A stretch of 64,000 nt of DNA from Algoriphagus machipongonensis (GTDB taxonomy: Bacteria; Bacteroidota; Bacteroidia; Cytophagales; Cyclobacteriaceae), in NCBI RefSeq assembly GCF_000166275.1, contig NZ_CM001023.1, positions 3,785,001 to 3,849,000 on the forward strand, written 5' to 3'. Position 1 is the first letter of the stretch; the number at the start of each line of letters is the position of its first letter. Below are positions 1 through 9,782 of this stretch, piece after piece. The notes under the pieces were generated by a model that worked only from the letters and a program-made list of their open reading frames with translations, had not been told where the DNA came from and made no database searches. Position numbers and translations under genes: made by a program.

Positions 1-399
1 AAGGATACGGAGTTGACTAAGGAAAAAATCTGGCAAATCGGTGGGGATAAAGGCTGGTATTATGGGAATTGGTTATGGAAAGTGAGAGGTTTTTTAGACC
101 AGTTGGTAGGAGGCGTAGGATTAAGAAGAGGAAGAAGTCACCCTTCCCGACTATTGCCGGGGGATGCATTGGATTTTTGGAGAGTGCTTTATGCCAATCA
201 AAAAGAAGGAAGGTTATTACTATTTGCAGAAATGAAACTTCCAGGAGAAGCTTGGCTTGAGTTTAACTTAAAAGATGGCATACTCAAGCAAACTGCAACT
301 TTCCGACCCTCAGGAATTTCTGGACGCCTATATTGGTATGCGGTTTTCCCTTTCCACGGCTTTATTTTCAATGGAATGCTAAATAAGCTAGCTAGTTGA
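1..399 (+). CDS. SDR-type oxidoreductase with C-terminal DUF2867, 3' part only
   Basis: The reading frame is open to the left edge, so the gene starts outside the window; the internal TTG at 13 is not a credible start. The visible ~132 residues match the DUF2867 module that follows an NAD(P)-binding SDR domain in many Bacteroidota proteins: a tryptophan-rich GWYYGNWLW stretch, a GGVGLRRGR loop, then FWRV and a conserved FAEMKLPGEAW block. Family members are about 480 aa and are predicted NAD(P)-dependent oxidoreductases of unknown substrate. The last ~70 residues are nearly duplicated downstream at 3214-3441. The family call is firm; the function is not. Confidence 0.8.
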   Translation, partial: KDTELTKEKIWQIGGDKGWYYGNWLWKVRGFLDQLVGGVGLRRGRSHPSRLLPGDALDFWRVLYANQKEGRLLLFAEMKLPGEAWLEFNLKDGILKQTATFRPSGISGRLYWYAVFPFHGFIFNGMLNKLAS

Positions 400-784
400 A
401 TCATCGGGGTTTCAAACTATTAACAGTTTAAATTTTTATTGTTTTGATGATTTTTCGAGAACAGTTTTCAAGCAATTTCTACAGATAGAAACTCAAATAA
501 TAAGTCAATTCCACATTATGGAACAGAAGAGTTTGAAATATTTTTTTTAAAAAAACATATAACTATTTCATGATTTAAAAAACTAACATTGATTTCTTAA
601 ATACAACCTATCTATTTATTTTTCAGGTATTTACAAAAAATTAATATTATTCTAAAAATTTATTCCAATTGTATTTTTTTATTGCGTTTGTAGTTTTTTA
701 ATTATAAATTGTACATAATAAACTTCAGTAGATGTTTATTTTCAGTTGATATTTTTCTCTTTTTCCAATTTTTCTTTTTTACCT
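400..784. other. AT-rich intergenic region
   Basis: About 385 bp of very AT-rich DNA between the DUF2867 gene and the barrel gene, with several long A and T runs. I see no coding frame, no convincing hairpin and no exact Bacteroidota TAnnTTTG promoter box. The promoter of the downstream outer-membrane gene should lie in its right half. Confidence 0.5.
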
Positions 785-3186
785 ATGAAACAGTTCTTCT
801 TTTTACTTGCATTCTTGTTGGTACTTGGGGTTAGAGCCCAATCAATTTCCGGAAAAGTACTCGAACCATCTGGATCCCCTTTATCATTTGCCAATGTTCT
901 TTTACTGACTACCTCGGATTCTTCTTTGATCAAAGGTGCTGTTACTGACACCTTAGGAAACTTTGCGATTTTTAATGTTCCTAGCGGGAAGTATCTTATT
1001 TCTGCTTCAATGATGGGATATAAACAGGTTTACCTACCTCCTATTTTGGTTGAGACTACCCCTGTTGAAGGAATTACTCTTTATCTACAAGAAGACAGCC
1101 AACAGCTGGATGAAGTGATGGTCGTGGAGAAAAGACCATTTGTAGAACAATATATTGATAAGATGGTGGTCAATGTTTCAAACAGTATTATTGCCAGTGG
1201 GTCTACGGCTCTAGAGGTATTGGAAAAGCTCCTGGGGTTACCATAGACAGACAAAACAATTCTCTCCGACTTCGAGGTAAAGACGGGGTAATCGTCCAAA
1301 TGGACGGAAAGCAAACCTATTTATCCATGGAGGATTTGGTCATCTTGCTTAGTACCATGTCTAGTGATAACATTGATCAGATCGAGTTGATCACAAACCC
1401 TTCTGCAAAGTATGATGCTGCAGGGAACTCAGGCATTATCAACATTAAATTGATGGAGAATAATGATATCGGAACGAATGGATCAATATCATTAGGAGCT
1501 GGTTCTGGGCGTTTTGACAGAGAAAGAGGAAGCTTGCAAATCAACCATCGAGCAAAGAAAATCAACGTGTTTGGTAACTATAGTGCAAATGCAGGAGGAG
1601 GATATTTTGATCTAGATAGTAGACAGTTTATTGAAAAGGGAGAGCAACAAAATTACATTGATCAAAAAACCTACATTGTATTTGATAACTGGGGTCAAAA
1701 CGCAAAAGCAGGAGCAGACTATTTCTTAGGGAAAAACACAACAATAGGTGTGGTTTGGACTGGATTCTGGAGTAATAATGGCGAAGATGGAATTGCCAGT
1801 AGCGATTTCCAAAGGAAAAATGGCGACTATTATTTAGAAACAAGTACAGCTAAACAAATCAGTAGTATCTCTAAAAACAATGTTGGCAACCTGAATTTTC
1901 AACATAAATTCGGTGAAAATGGTGGACAGCTTACTGCAGACTTTGATCTTGGCCAATTCAAAAGACAATACTCAAATACATTACAGACTGATAGTCACAC
2001 TCCGGAGGAACCTACCCAACCAAGGCAGGGTCTCTTAACTGAAATGCCTACAACTATCACAATCAGAACTGCTAAAGTTGATTATAGCCGTGTGGTATTC
2101 AACAATTGGAATATGGAAGCTGGTCTCAAAACTGCTTTTGTAGAAAGCGATAATGATTTAACCTTATCTCAAGGAGAAGAAGGAAACCTCGTTATAGACC
2201 CCATATTATCAAACCATTTTATTTACACCGAAAATGTAAATGCTGCATATATCAGCTTTTCTGGTAAACTTGGTGAGGCCACCCAAGCTCAAATGGGTTT
2301 AAGAGGAGAACATACAATTTCTGAAGGAAAATCTCTTAACTCGGAAAGTTCCGTTAAAAGAAATTATTTGAATGTCTTTCCCAGTGTATTTATCTCTAAT
2401 AAACTATCAGAAAACCATGCTTTGGTTCTTTCTTATAGTTATCGAATCAATCGACCTAGCTACCAATTCTTAAATCCCGCACGATCTTATGTTGACCCCT
2501 TTTTATACAGCCGAGGTAACGCATTCCTACAACCGGAATACACTCATTCGCTTGAATTAAAACATGGTTTCAAGGACAAGCTTTATACTTCAGTAGGTGC
2601 AAGTTTTGTAACTGATTTGATTTTTTACCTTATACAACCTGTTGATAGCATCCGTACAGAAAGAACTCCAGATAATGTCGGCAGCTCCCAATCATATAAT
2701 ATCACTATCAGCTATCCACTTGAAGTTATGAAAGGGTGGAATGCTCAATTGAATTTCACAGGACTATATAGTCGGTTTAATTACCTCTATCAGGAAAACC
2801 CTATTATAGTGGAACAAATTTCCAGTAGGTTAAACATGTCTAATACTTTTGCATTTCAAAAAGGTTGGACAGGTGAATTAACTGGATGGATTAGCTCCCC
2901 CTCTATCCAAGCTCTGGCTCGTGCACCATGGCTGGGTTCGCTTGATCTTGGAATTCAAAAATCTTTTAGCTCGAAATTTAAAGCCAGATTGAGTATCCAA
3001 GATATTTTTCACACCAATAAGTTTATTGGAAAAATAGATGTACCGGGCTTTAACTCAGACTATCACCTCCAATTCGATACACGAGTAGCAATGATTAACC
3101 TAACCTATACTCTAGGCAACCAAGATTTGAAAGCAGCTCGACAAAGAAAACTTGGATCAGAAGAGGAATCTCAGCGGACAAACTGA
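785..3186 (+). pseudogene. Frameshifted outer-membrane beta-barrel protein (PF14905-like, TonB-receptor relative)
   Basis: ATG at 785 opens a signal peptide (MKQFFFLLAFLLVLGVRAQ) followed by a CarboxypepD_reg-like beta-sandwich (ISGKVLEPSG... FAIFNVPSGKY), a plug-like segment and a long outer-membrane beta-barrel. The first frame stops at 1246. The second frame continues to 3186 and is intact for more than 600 codons. Adding one A to the AAAA run at 1224-1227 joins both frames and restores the family motif LEKAPGVTIDRQNN, giving an ~800 aa protein of normal length. It is therefore a one-base lesion: a sequencing error, a recent pseudogene or a slippage site. There is no SusD partner. Such proteins sit in the outer membrane and may bind or take up substrates; the ligand is unknown. 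Confidence 0.85.
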
Positions 3187-3192
3187 TTTTAA

Positions 3193-3441
3193 GTGGAGAT
3201 TGGTGAAAAAAGAACCTTTTGGCGGGTGGTCTATGCAAATAAGCAGGAAAATCGACTTTTATCATTTGCAGAAATGAAACTTCCAGGAGAAGCTTGGCTA
3301 GAGTTTAACTTAAAAGATGGCGTACTCAAGCAAACTGCAACTTTCCGCCCCTCTGGTATTTCTGGGCGCCTTTATTGGTATGCTGTTTTCCCTTTCCATG
3401 GCTTTATTTTCAATGGAATGCTTCGGTTCCTAAGTCAATGA
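3193..3441 (+). pseudogene. Truncated second copy of the DUF2867 C-terminus
   Basis: A short frame whose residues from FWRV (about 3219) to the stop repeat the C-terminal ~70 residues of the gene at 1-399. It cannot extend upstream, because a TAA lies directly before the GTG at 3193, and the rest of the DUF2867 and SDR domains is missing. In the 158-bp core (3265-3422 against 223-380) I count nine differences, eight of them synonymous, so this copy was evolving under protein-level selection until recently. It is best read as the tail of a lost tandem paralogue left next to the barrel gene. Confidence 0.75.
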
Positions 3442-3572
3442 TTATAGGGATCAATTACTTATTTCAATATTAATTCTACTGCCGAAAAGATCAGAAAAAT
3501 CATTATTTCTGACGATTAAAACATATTTTGCTTTTTCAATCAAGTTAGAAATTAATAAACCACCTCTCCTCT

Positions 3573-5051
3573 GTGAGCAACCCTAAATTGACTCGGCAAA
3601 TGGGGCTTTTAGCTCTAATTGCCACCGGAGTCTGTTCTATGCTTGGAGCCTCGATTAACGTGGTTCCATTTATGATCCAACGGAATGTCCCAGGCATCGG
3701 ACCCTATGTTTTACCAGCTTTTCTATTTGCAGCAATTCCCGCACTTTTTGCCGCTTTTGCCTATGGCATCCTCTCCTCAGCCATGCCAAGAGCCGGAGGA
3801 AGTTATATCTATGCAAGTCGAGGCCTCAACCCCTATTTAGGTTTTGTAGCCAGCTTCTCTCAATGGTTTGGACTATCTATCGTTATTGGGGTTATTTCTT
3901 ACCTGACCGTTCCTTTTATCCGTGATATCACATCTAGTTTTGGTTGGGATGATATCTCAAGTACACTCGAAATAGGCTGGGTAAGAGTTGGTCTTGCATT
4001 GAGCTTTATTTGGGGGTTTGTCATGATCAATATTCGAGGCATAAAAACCTATGAGAAGATCGTATTACCCATGATGTTTTTAATGTTTGCTTTGGGTGGA
4101 ATTGTAATTATTTCAGGTATATTTTTTGACTCCAGTGATTTTTTAATTGCTCTCCAAAAAGAGGAAGCAAGAACCTTTGTGCCAACTACTGAAACTGAGT
4201 TTGATTTGCGGGTATTTTTGTCCGCGGCAGCTCTTCTTTTTTCTAGTTTTATCGGTTTTGACTCCATTGCCCAAGCAGGTGGTGAGGCCAAAAATCCCAC
4301 TAAGAATTTACCAAAAGCAATCGTCTTGGCCATACTTGGAGTTGGGCTATTTTATTTCCTCTTCTCAGCTTCTGTTTATCATATTATCCCTTGGAGTTTT
4401 ATCGCGGAAGAGGCTATGATTAAGGATATTTCTGCGCCAGGATTATTGAGTTACGTGTTACCCTCTGGCTTGGGAATAGCCATCATTGTAGGAGCAGCAA
4501 TTGCTTTGATCAATGATTTGCCTGCCATGCTATTATCCGTTTCCAGACTGATGTTTGCCTGGTCAGAGGATGGGATTTTCCCAAAAGTAATTTCAAAAAT
4601 CCACCCTAAAAACAACACGCCATTTGTCGCCTTGTTGGTAGCTGGATTAATGGCTAGCATAGGGGTATTAGGGTCTCATTTTGCTGGTGATTTCTTTTTG
4701 GGAATTGACATTATGGTCACTTCCATGATGGTGAATTTTCTATTGATGTGTATTACACTGATCACAATCCCCAAGGTTAATCCTTTGATAGCAAAAGATA
4801 TTTCTGTTTTAAAAATCAGGAAGATACAGCTACTGATAGGCTGGGCGGGAATAATTTCCCTCACTGGTTTTCTTGGTATTCATACATATAAAGACCTAAC
4901 AGCCACTACGAGTGCATGGTACTTTCACTCCACCCCTATTTGGTTAATCGTAATGGGTTTGGCTAGTATCATTTTCGCTTATAAATGGAAGCAATTAAAA
5001 AATAAAGAACCTAATTTGAGACAACGGTTTTTGGAACTCCCAAAAGAATAA
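3573..5051 (+). CDS. APC-superfamily amino-acid permease
   Basis: A 492-aa polytopic inner-membrane protein with about 12 hydrophobic segments. The N-terminal TM1 has the broken-helix look of APC transporters (GLLALIATGVCSMLGASINVVPF), followed by PRAGGSYIYASRGLNPYLGF, a typical TM2-TM3 signature. The start is GTG at 3573; no in-frame ATG precedes TM1. Known family members import amino acids or amines by proton or sodium symport or exchange. It lies 3 bp upstream of the AKR-Rid fusion and is almost certainly cotranscribed with it, so its substrate is probably the one processed by that enzyme. A second, different APC permease is at 57865. Confidence 0.88.
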   Translation: MSNPKLTRQMGLLALIATGVCSMLGASINVVPFMIQRNVPGIGPYVLPAFLFAAIPALFAAFAYGILSSAMPRAGGSYIYASRGLNPYLGFVASFSQWFGLSIVIGVISYLTVPFIRDITSSFGWDDISSTLEIGWVRVGLALSFIWGFVMINIRGIKTYEKIVLPMMFLMFALGGIVIISGIFFDSSDFLIALQKEEARTFVPTTETEFDLRVFLSAAALLFSSFIGFDSIAQAGGEAKNPTKNLPKAIVLAILGVGLFYFLFSASVYHIIPWSFIAEEAMIKDISAPGLLSYVLPSGLGIAIIVGAAIALINDLPAMLLSVSRLMFAWSEDGIFPKVISKIHPKNNTPFVALLVAGLMASIGVLGSHFAGDFFLGIDIMVTSMMVNFLLMCITLITIPKVNPLIAKDISVLKIRKIQLLIGWAGIISLTGFLGIHTYKDLTATTSAWYFHSTPIWLIVMGLASIIFAYKWKQLKNKEPNLRQRFLELPKE

Positions 5052-5054
5052 AAA

Positions 5055-6512
5055 ATGAATGCAAAAATTGAATTAGCGGAAGATTTAAAAATTTCAAGAA
5101 TAGTAACAGGTCTTTGGCAAATCGCCGATATGGAAAGGGATGGGAAAACGCTAGACCCCATTGCTACTTCAAAGCATATGCAGGCATATATGGAGGCCGG
5201 TTTAACCTCTTTTGATATGGCCGATCATTATGGCTCAAGTGAAATTATTGCTGGTACTTTTAAAAATAGTCTCGCTGACAAAAATAGCATTCAACTGTTC
5301 ACCAAATGGGTTCCAAAACCGGGAAAAATCAGTCGTGAGGATGTTCGTAAAGCAGTAAATATTGCGTTGGTTAGGATGCAACAGCCTTCCATTGATTTAT
5401 TACAATTTCATGCTTGGTTTTATCCTGATCCAAGCTGGCTGGATGGACTTTTTTACCTAAAGGAGCTGAAAGAGGAAGGGCTGATCAAGCATCTGGGAGT
5501 TACCAATTTTGATGCTGCCCACTTAAGAATTGCCTGTGCCAGCGGCATCCCTATAGTCAGCAATCAGGTGTGTCATTCTGTTATTGATCAAAGGGCTTCT
5601 CAGCAAATGAAAAATGTCTGTGAAACCTATAATGTGAAACTATTAGCCTTTGGAACGCTAGCTGGTGGCTTTTTAACAGACAAATGGCTTGGGAAAGCAG
5701 AACCAAAAGAGGATGAAATAAAAATCTGGTCTCAAATGAAATACAAGCGTTTTATTGATGCAGCAGGTGGCTGGACTCCTTTTCAAAACCTCTTAGAAAT
5801 TCTCAAAAGCGTGGCAGATAAGCATCAAGTATCGGTCGCGAACATAGCTGGTCGTTATATTTTAGAGTCCCCAACGGTCGCTTCTATCATTGTGGGAGCG
5901 AGACTTGGTGAAAGCGAACACATCGCTGACAATAAAAAGTTGCTTGATATCAACCTTGATGCAAAAGATATTGAGTCTATAAAAAAAGCACAAAGTCAAT
6001 TAAAAGCCATCCCGGGAGATTGTGGGGATGAATATAGAAAACCTCCATTTTTAACTGCCTCTGGTGATTTGAGTGATCATTTAGAAACCATTCCAAAAGC
6101 TTTCACCCCAGTCAAAAAGAGTGAACAAAGATCACAGATCTTTAGTGGTACTGAATGGGAGGAGTATGCAGGTTATTGTAGAGCTGTGAAAGATGGAAAT
6201 CGAGTTCATGTTTCAGGAACTACCGCCACACATGGCCCAAATATGATTGGCGGTAAAGATCCTGCCGCACAAGCTCATTTTGTGATCGATAAGATTGAAG
6301 GAGTCCTTACTTCATTTGGAGGCTCCTTAGAGGATGTGGTACGCACAAGAATCTTTGTCAACAATATCAATGACTGGGAGCCAGTAGCCAGAGCTCATGG
6401 AGAAAGATTTAAGGATATCAATCCTGCCAACACCCTTGTGGAAGCAAAATTAGTTGGAGATGGCTATCTGGTCGAAATTGAAGCAGAAGCAGTTCTTCAG
6501 CAAAGAATATAA
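5055..6512 (+). CDS. Aldo/keto reductase fused to a Rid (YjgF/YER057c) domain
   Basis: A 485-aa fusion. Residues ~10-335 are an AKR (beta/alpha)8 barrel with the catalytic tetrad visible as D54, Y59, K84 and H119. Residues ~365-485 are a Rid-family domain (VHVSGTTATHG ... VEIEAEAVL). AKRs use NADPH to reduce carbonyls; RidA hydrolyses reactive enamines and imines. In this Rid domain the position of the RidA catalytic Arg105 is Asn459 (PANT instead of PARS), so imine hydrolysis of the RidA type is doubtful. It follows the APC permease by 3 bp and ends 2 bp from the convergent gene at 6515. I infer metabolism of an imported amino compound; the substrate is unknown. Confidence 0.85.
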   Translation: MNAKIELAEDLKISRIVTGLWQIADMERDGKTLDPIATSKHMQAYMEAGLTSFDMADHYGSSEIIAGTFKNSLADKNSIQLFTKWVPKPGKISREDVRKAVNIALVRMQQPSIDLLQFHAWFYPDPSWLDGLFYLKELKEEGLIKHLGVTNFDAAHLRIACASGIPIVSNQVCHSVIDQRASQQMKNVCETYNVKLLAFGTLAGGFLTDKWLGKAEPKEDEIKIWSQMKYKRFIDAAGGWTPFQNLLEILKSVADKHQVSVANIAGRYILESPTVASIIVGARLGESEHIADNKKLLDINLDAKDIESIKKAQSQLKAIPGDCGDEYRKPPFLTASGDLSDHLETIPKAFTPVKKSEQRSQIFSGTEWEEYAGYCRAVKDGNRVHVSGTTATHGPNMIGGKDPAAQAHFVIDKIEGVLTSFGGSLEDVVRTRIFVNNINDWEPVARAHGERFKDINPANTLVEAKLVGDGYLVEIEAEAVLQQRI

Positions 6513-6514
6513 AT

Positions 6515-9500
6515 CTATTTTGAAGAACCTTGATCAAGTACTGATTCAAATGGTTTCCATTCTGTTTCCATAAATGAATTGACAGTTTTTGAAAAATCTT
6601 GCACCATTTTAGAAGCTTGACCCAATATTTCTTGATGTTGGGATGAAAGAGCATTCGTCTGAGCTGCAGCAATTTTTAAAGCATCTTGAACTTTGGAATA
6701 AGGAGATGATTCAAAAGATTGCCAGGCCCCTACCTGCCTATCCGGTCTAGGGATTTGTCCTTTTGCCCTCAGGTCTTTCAATTTCTGCTTCATTTTTTTT
6801 GTCAAAACAAGCGTTGAATCTCCAGTATTTCCCTCTTCTTCAAGCTTTTTAATCAATTCATCAACCCTTTCGATTTTCCCATCGATATCTTTTAAAAGTC
6901 CTGCTATTATCCCTAACTGGGCATCAGCCGCTTTTCGATATTGATAAAGTTGTTCATCTACTTTTGGATCTAAATCAAACCTTGGGTCTGGCACTACCCT
7001 GACTATTGTAGAATCTTTGTAGTCACCATAATGTAAAACAATCTTATAATCTCCTGGCAAAACAGGGATATCTCGGGAAAATTCATCCGAACCTCTTCCA
7101 GTAGGTGAAGAAGAAACTTCATCTAACTTCCAGATCATATAATTCAACCCCTGCACTAAATCATTGGACTCCAATGTATTGATAAGGTTATTTTTTGAGT
7201 CAAAAACCTCTGCTTTTACAATAGACTTCTCTTCCGGTATTCCCTTTAAGTAAAATGGGATTTTCGTTTTTTGGAAAACTTTATTCTCTCCTTCAAAAGT
7301 CGTATTAAAACCAGTCCAGATATTTCCCGGAGGGTTAATGAACAAGCCTTTTACTTGGACAGCGTCATTCATTGGCAGTGCCGTAAGTCGATCTTTTAGG
7401 CGATTGGAAGCTATTTCTCTTAAAGACAATAAATCATCCAGAACCCAAATAGCACGGCCAAAAGTACCTACGATCAAAGCAGACTCTGGCTCTTGAATTT
7501 TTAAATCCATAGTGGAAACAGAAGGAAATCCATTTTTGAATTGCTCCCAACTCTTTCCTTCATCAAAACTTAACCACAACCCATTTTCTGTCCCCAAGAA
7601 AACTAATTTTGGCTCTACTGGATCCTGAATGACAGTCAGTGCATATCCTTTCACATTACTTTCATCTACCATCCTTGTCCAGGTTTCCCCAAAGTCGATG
7701 GTTTTAAAGAGATATGGCGCATAATCTCCCTTTCTATAATCATTTACCACGACCCAAGCTGTTCCTTTATCGTATCGAGAGGCTTGGATCTGAGCCACCC
7801 AACCTTCCTTTGGCATTTCCTGAATATTGGAAGTTAGATTTTGCCAGCTTTTGCCTGCATCAGTAGTCAATTGGATTTGACCATCATCAGTGCCTACCCA
7901 AATAACATCCTCATCTAAAGCACTTGGAGAAACCGTCAAAATAGAATTATACCGTTCTGCACCAGAGACATCTAGCGTGAGTCCTCCATAGTCGGCTTTT
8001 TGGTGAAGCGGATTATTAGTAGTTAAATCAGGTGAAATAATTTCCCAGGTGGCTCCCTTGTCTTTGGTCTTGTGGACAAATTGAGATCCGTAATAAACTG
8101 AGTTGGAATCAAATGGATTATCTGCAAAACCAGCATTCCAATTGAATCTCAAGATTGTGGACTCATCCATTGCAGGAGGCTGAATGCTCACATAATACCC
8201 GGTCAGCTTATCATATCTATATAAATCACCGTTTTGGGATGAGCCGTATCCGAACCTTGAATTATCCAAATCCGGAGAAATATCAAAGCCGTCTCCTCCT
8301 ACCAAATACTGCCAATAGAGCGTTCTGATCCCTCCTCTTTTCCAGGTGTAAGCTGGACCTGACCAATTACCATTGTCTTGCATCCCTCCATACACATTGT
8401 AAGGAACATCATGATCTACACCCACATGGTAAAATTGGGCAACAGGAATTGACTCTGGGAAATACCAACTTTTACCATGGTCATAGGTAATTCCTAAACC
8501 ACCATCTCCTCCAATGATAAAATGTTGTGCATCATTTGGATTGACCCAAAAAGCATGAAAATCTGCATGAATTCCTTTAGTCTCATCAGCAGGAATCATT
8601 GGTGTAGTATCAAAAGTTTTGGCCCCATCATAACTGACAGATAAGGGCTGATAAATATTATATACCCGATCAGGATCTTCGGTATCCACTGCCAAGTCCT
8701 GGAAGTAAAAAGGTCTATTATTGGCAAATTTTGGATTATCGTTGATCAACTCCCATGAATTACCCCCATTATCACTTATGTATATCGCATTTTTCTCCGC
8801 TTCTATTTTTGCATACATTCTTTGGGGGTTGGAATGTGCTATCGCTAATCCAATTCTACCCAAATCACCTGCCGGAAGACCTTGATCTACTCCTTGCTTC
8901 ACCCAAGTTTCTCCAGCATCTTTTGAAACAAAAAGCCCAGATCCTGACCCACCAGAGGTAAAATAATAGGGAGTTCTTTTATGCTCGTACAATGCTGCAA
9001 AAATGATATTCGGATCATTTGGATGCATAACCAAATCTGCAATTCCTGAACGATTATTTGAAAACAATATCTTTTCCCAAGTTAAACCTCCATCTTTTGT
9101 TTTATAGAGCCCTCGATGTTCATTTTCAGTGAATGGATCTCCCATGGCACCTACGTATACCTTATTGGGATCAGTAGGATCCACCAAGATTCTATGAATG
9201 GTCTTCGTATGCTCCAAGCCCATGTGTTCCCAAGTTTTACCTGCATCTTCACTTTTGAAAATCCCCATTCCTAGATTCATGGAATTTCTGGGGTTCCCTT
9301 CACCAGTCCCTACCCAAATAACATTTGGATCAGTTTGTTGGATTGCTAATGCCCCGATATTTTGGGTTGGTTGCTCATCAAACACCGGAGTCCAGGCAGA
9401 CCCACCATTTTCAGACTTCCAAACTCCTCCAGATGCTGCTCCTACATAGATGATCTTGGGCTTGTCAGTTACCACATCAATAGCAGTAATCCTTCCACTC

Positions 9501-9622
9501 ATATTGGCTGGACCTACATTTCTGATATTCAAATTTTCAAGTCCTGATAGATCGGTTGTTTGAGCTGATAATAAGTGGGCGATTACAAAAAATACTAGAA
9601 AGAGCGTATTTCTAAATTTCAT
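6515..9622 (-). CDS. Exported sortilin/VPS10-like BNR-repeat protein
   Basis: About 1035 aa from ATG at 9622, chosen because it starts a good signal peptide (MKFRNTLFLVFFVIAHLLSAQ); an upstream in-frame start at 9658 only adds 12 polar residues. The body carries many Asp-box/BNR-type turns (SEDAGKTW, TKDGGLTW, SKDAGETW, SFDEGKSW) spaced ~50-60 residues apart, as in sortilin-type beta-propellers, and ends with a charged helical region (KIERVDELIKKLEEEG). These proteins are usually annotated as glycosyl hydrolases by similarity, but no catalytic residues can be assigned. It is probably periplasmic or surface-exposed. It is convergent with the AKR-Rid gene, with a 2-bp gap. Confidence 0.8.
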   Translation of the reverse strand: MKFRNTLFLVFFVIAHLLSAQTTDLSGLENLNIRNVGPANMSGRITAIDVVTDKPKIIYVGAASGGVWKSENGGSAWTPVFDEQPTQNIGALAIQQTDPNVIWVGTGEGNPRNSMNLGMGIFKSEDAGKTWEHMGLEHTKTIHRILVDPTDPNKVYVGAMGDPFTENEHRGLYKTKDGGLTWEKILFSNNRSGIADLVMHPNDPNIIFAALYEHKRTPYYFTSGGSGSGLFVSKDAGETWVKQGVDQGLPAGDLGRIGLAIAHSNPQRMYAKIEAEKNAIYISDNGGNSWELINDNPKFANNRPFYFQDLAVDTEDPDRVYNIYQPLSVSYDGAKTFDTTPMIPADETKGIHADFHAFWVNPNDAQHFIIGGDGGLGITYDHGKSWYFPESIPVAQFYHVGVDHDVPYNVYGGMQDNGNWSGPAYTWKRGGIRTLYWQYLVGGDGFDISPDLDNSRFGYGSSQNGDLYRYDKLTGYYVSIQPPAMDESTILRFNWNAGFADNPFDSNSVYYGSQFVHKTKDKGATWEIISPDLTTNNPLHQKADYGGLTLDVSGAERYNSILTVSPSALDEDVIWVGTDDGQIQLTTDAGKSWQNLTSNIQEMPKEGWVAQIQASRYDKGTAWVVVNDYRKGDYAPYLFKTIDFGETWTRMVDESNVKGYALTVIQDPVEPKLVFLGTENGLWLSFDEGKSWEQFKNGFPSVSTMDLKIQEPESALIVGTFGRAIWVLDDLLSLREIASNRLKDRLTALPMNDAVQVKGLFINPPGNIWTGFNTTFEGENKVFQKTKIPFYLKGIPEEKSIVKAEVFDSKNNLINTLESNDLVQGLNYMIWKLDEVSSSPTGRGSDEFSRDIPVLPGDYKIVLHYGDYKDSTIVRVVPDPRFDLDPKVDEQLYQYRKAADAQLGIIAGLLKDIDGKIERVDELIKKLEEEGNTGDSTLVLTKKMKQKLKDLRAKGQIPRPDRQVGAWQSFESSPYSKVQDALKIAAAQTNALSSQHQEILGQASKMVQDFSKTVNSFMETEWKPFESVLDQGSSK

Positions 9623-9782
9623 AGAGACTGGATATTTTACAGGGTGATACGATTTCAAGCAATTTAACCTATCTAAAGAGATGCTGGGATTATTGATAAG
9701 ATAAAATTAAATAGTCGGTAAAATCCCGATAGAATTCTACTCTGTTTTCGGATTATTTTTTTCCTCTTTTTTTCCTCCCTGT

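Noticed and set aside
1224..1227. Programmed ribosomal frameshifting as an explanation for the split barrel gene
   Set aside because: The AAAAGC context lacks a canonical slippery heptamer and no downstream pseudoknot is evident; a one-base lesion explains the data more simply.
9710..9760. Bulged repeat around ATCCCGA / TCGGAT with an inner TAGAATTCTA palindrome after the PL11 gene
   Set aside because: The stem is interrupted and no good T-run follows on the minus strand, so I cannot call a terminator.
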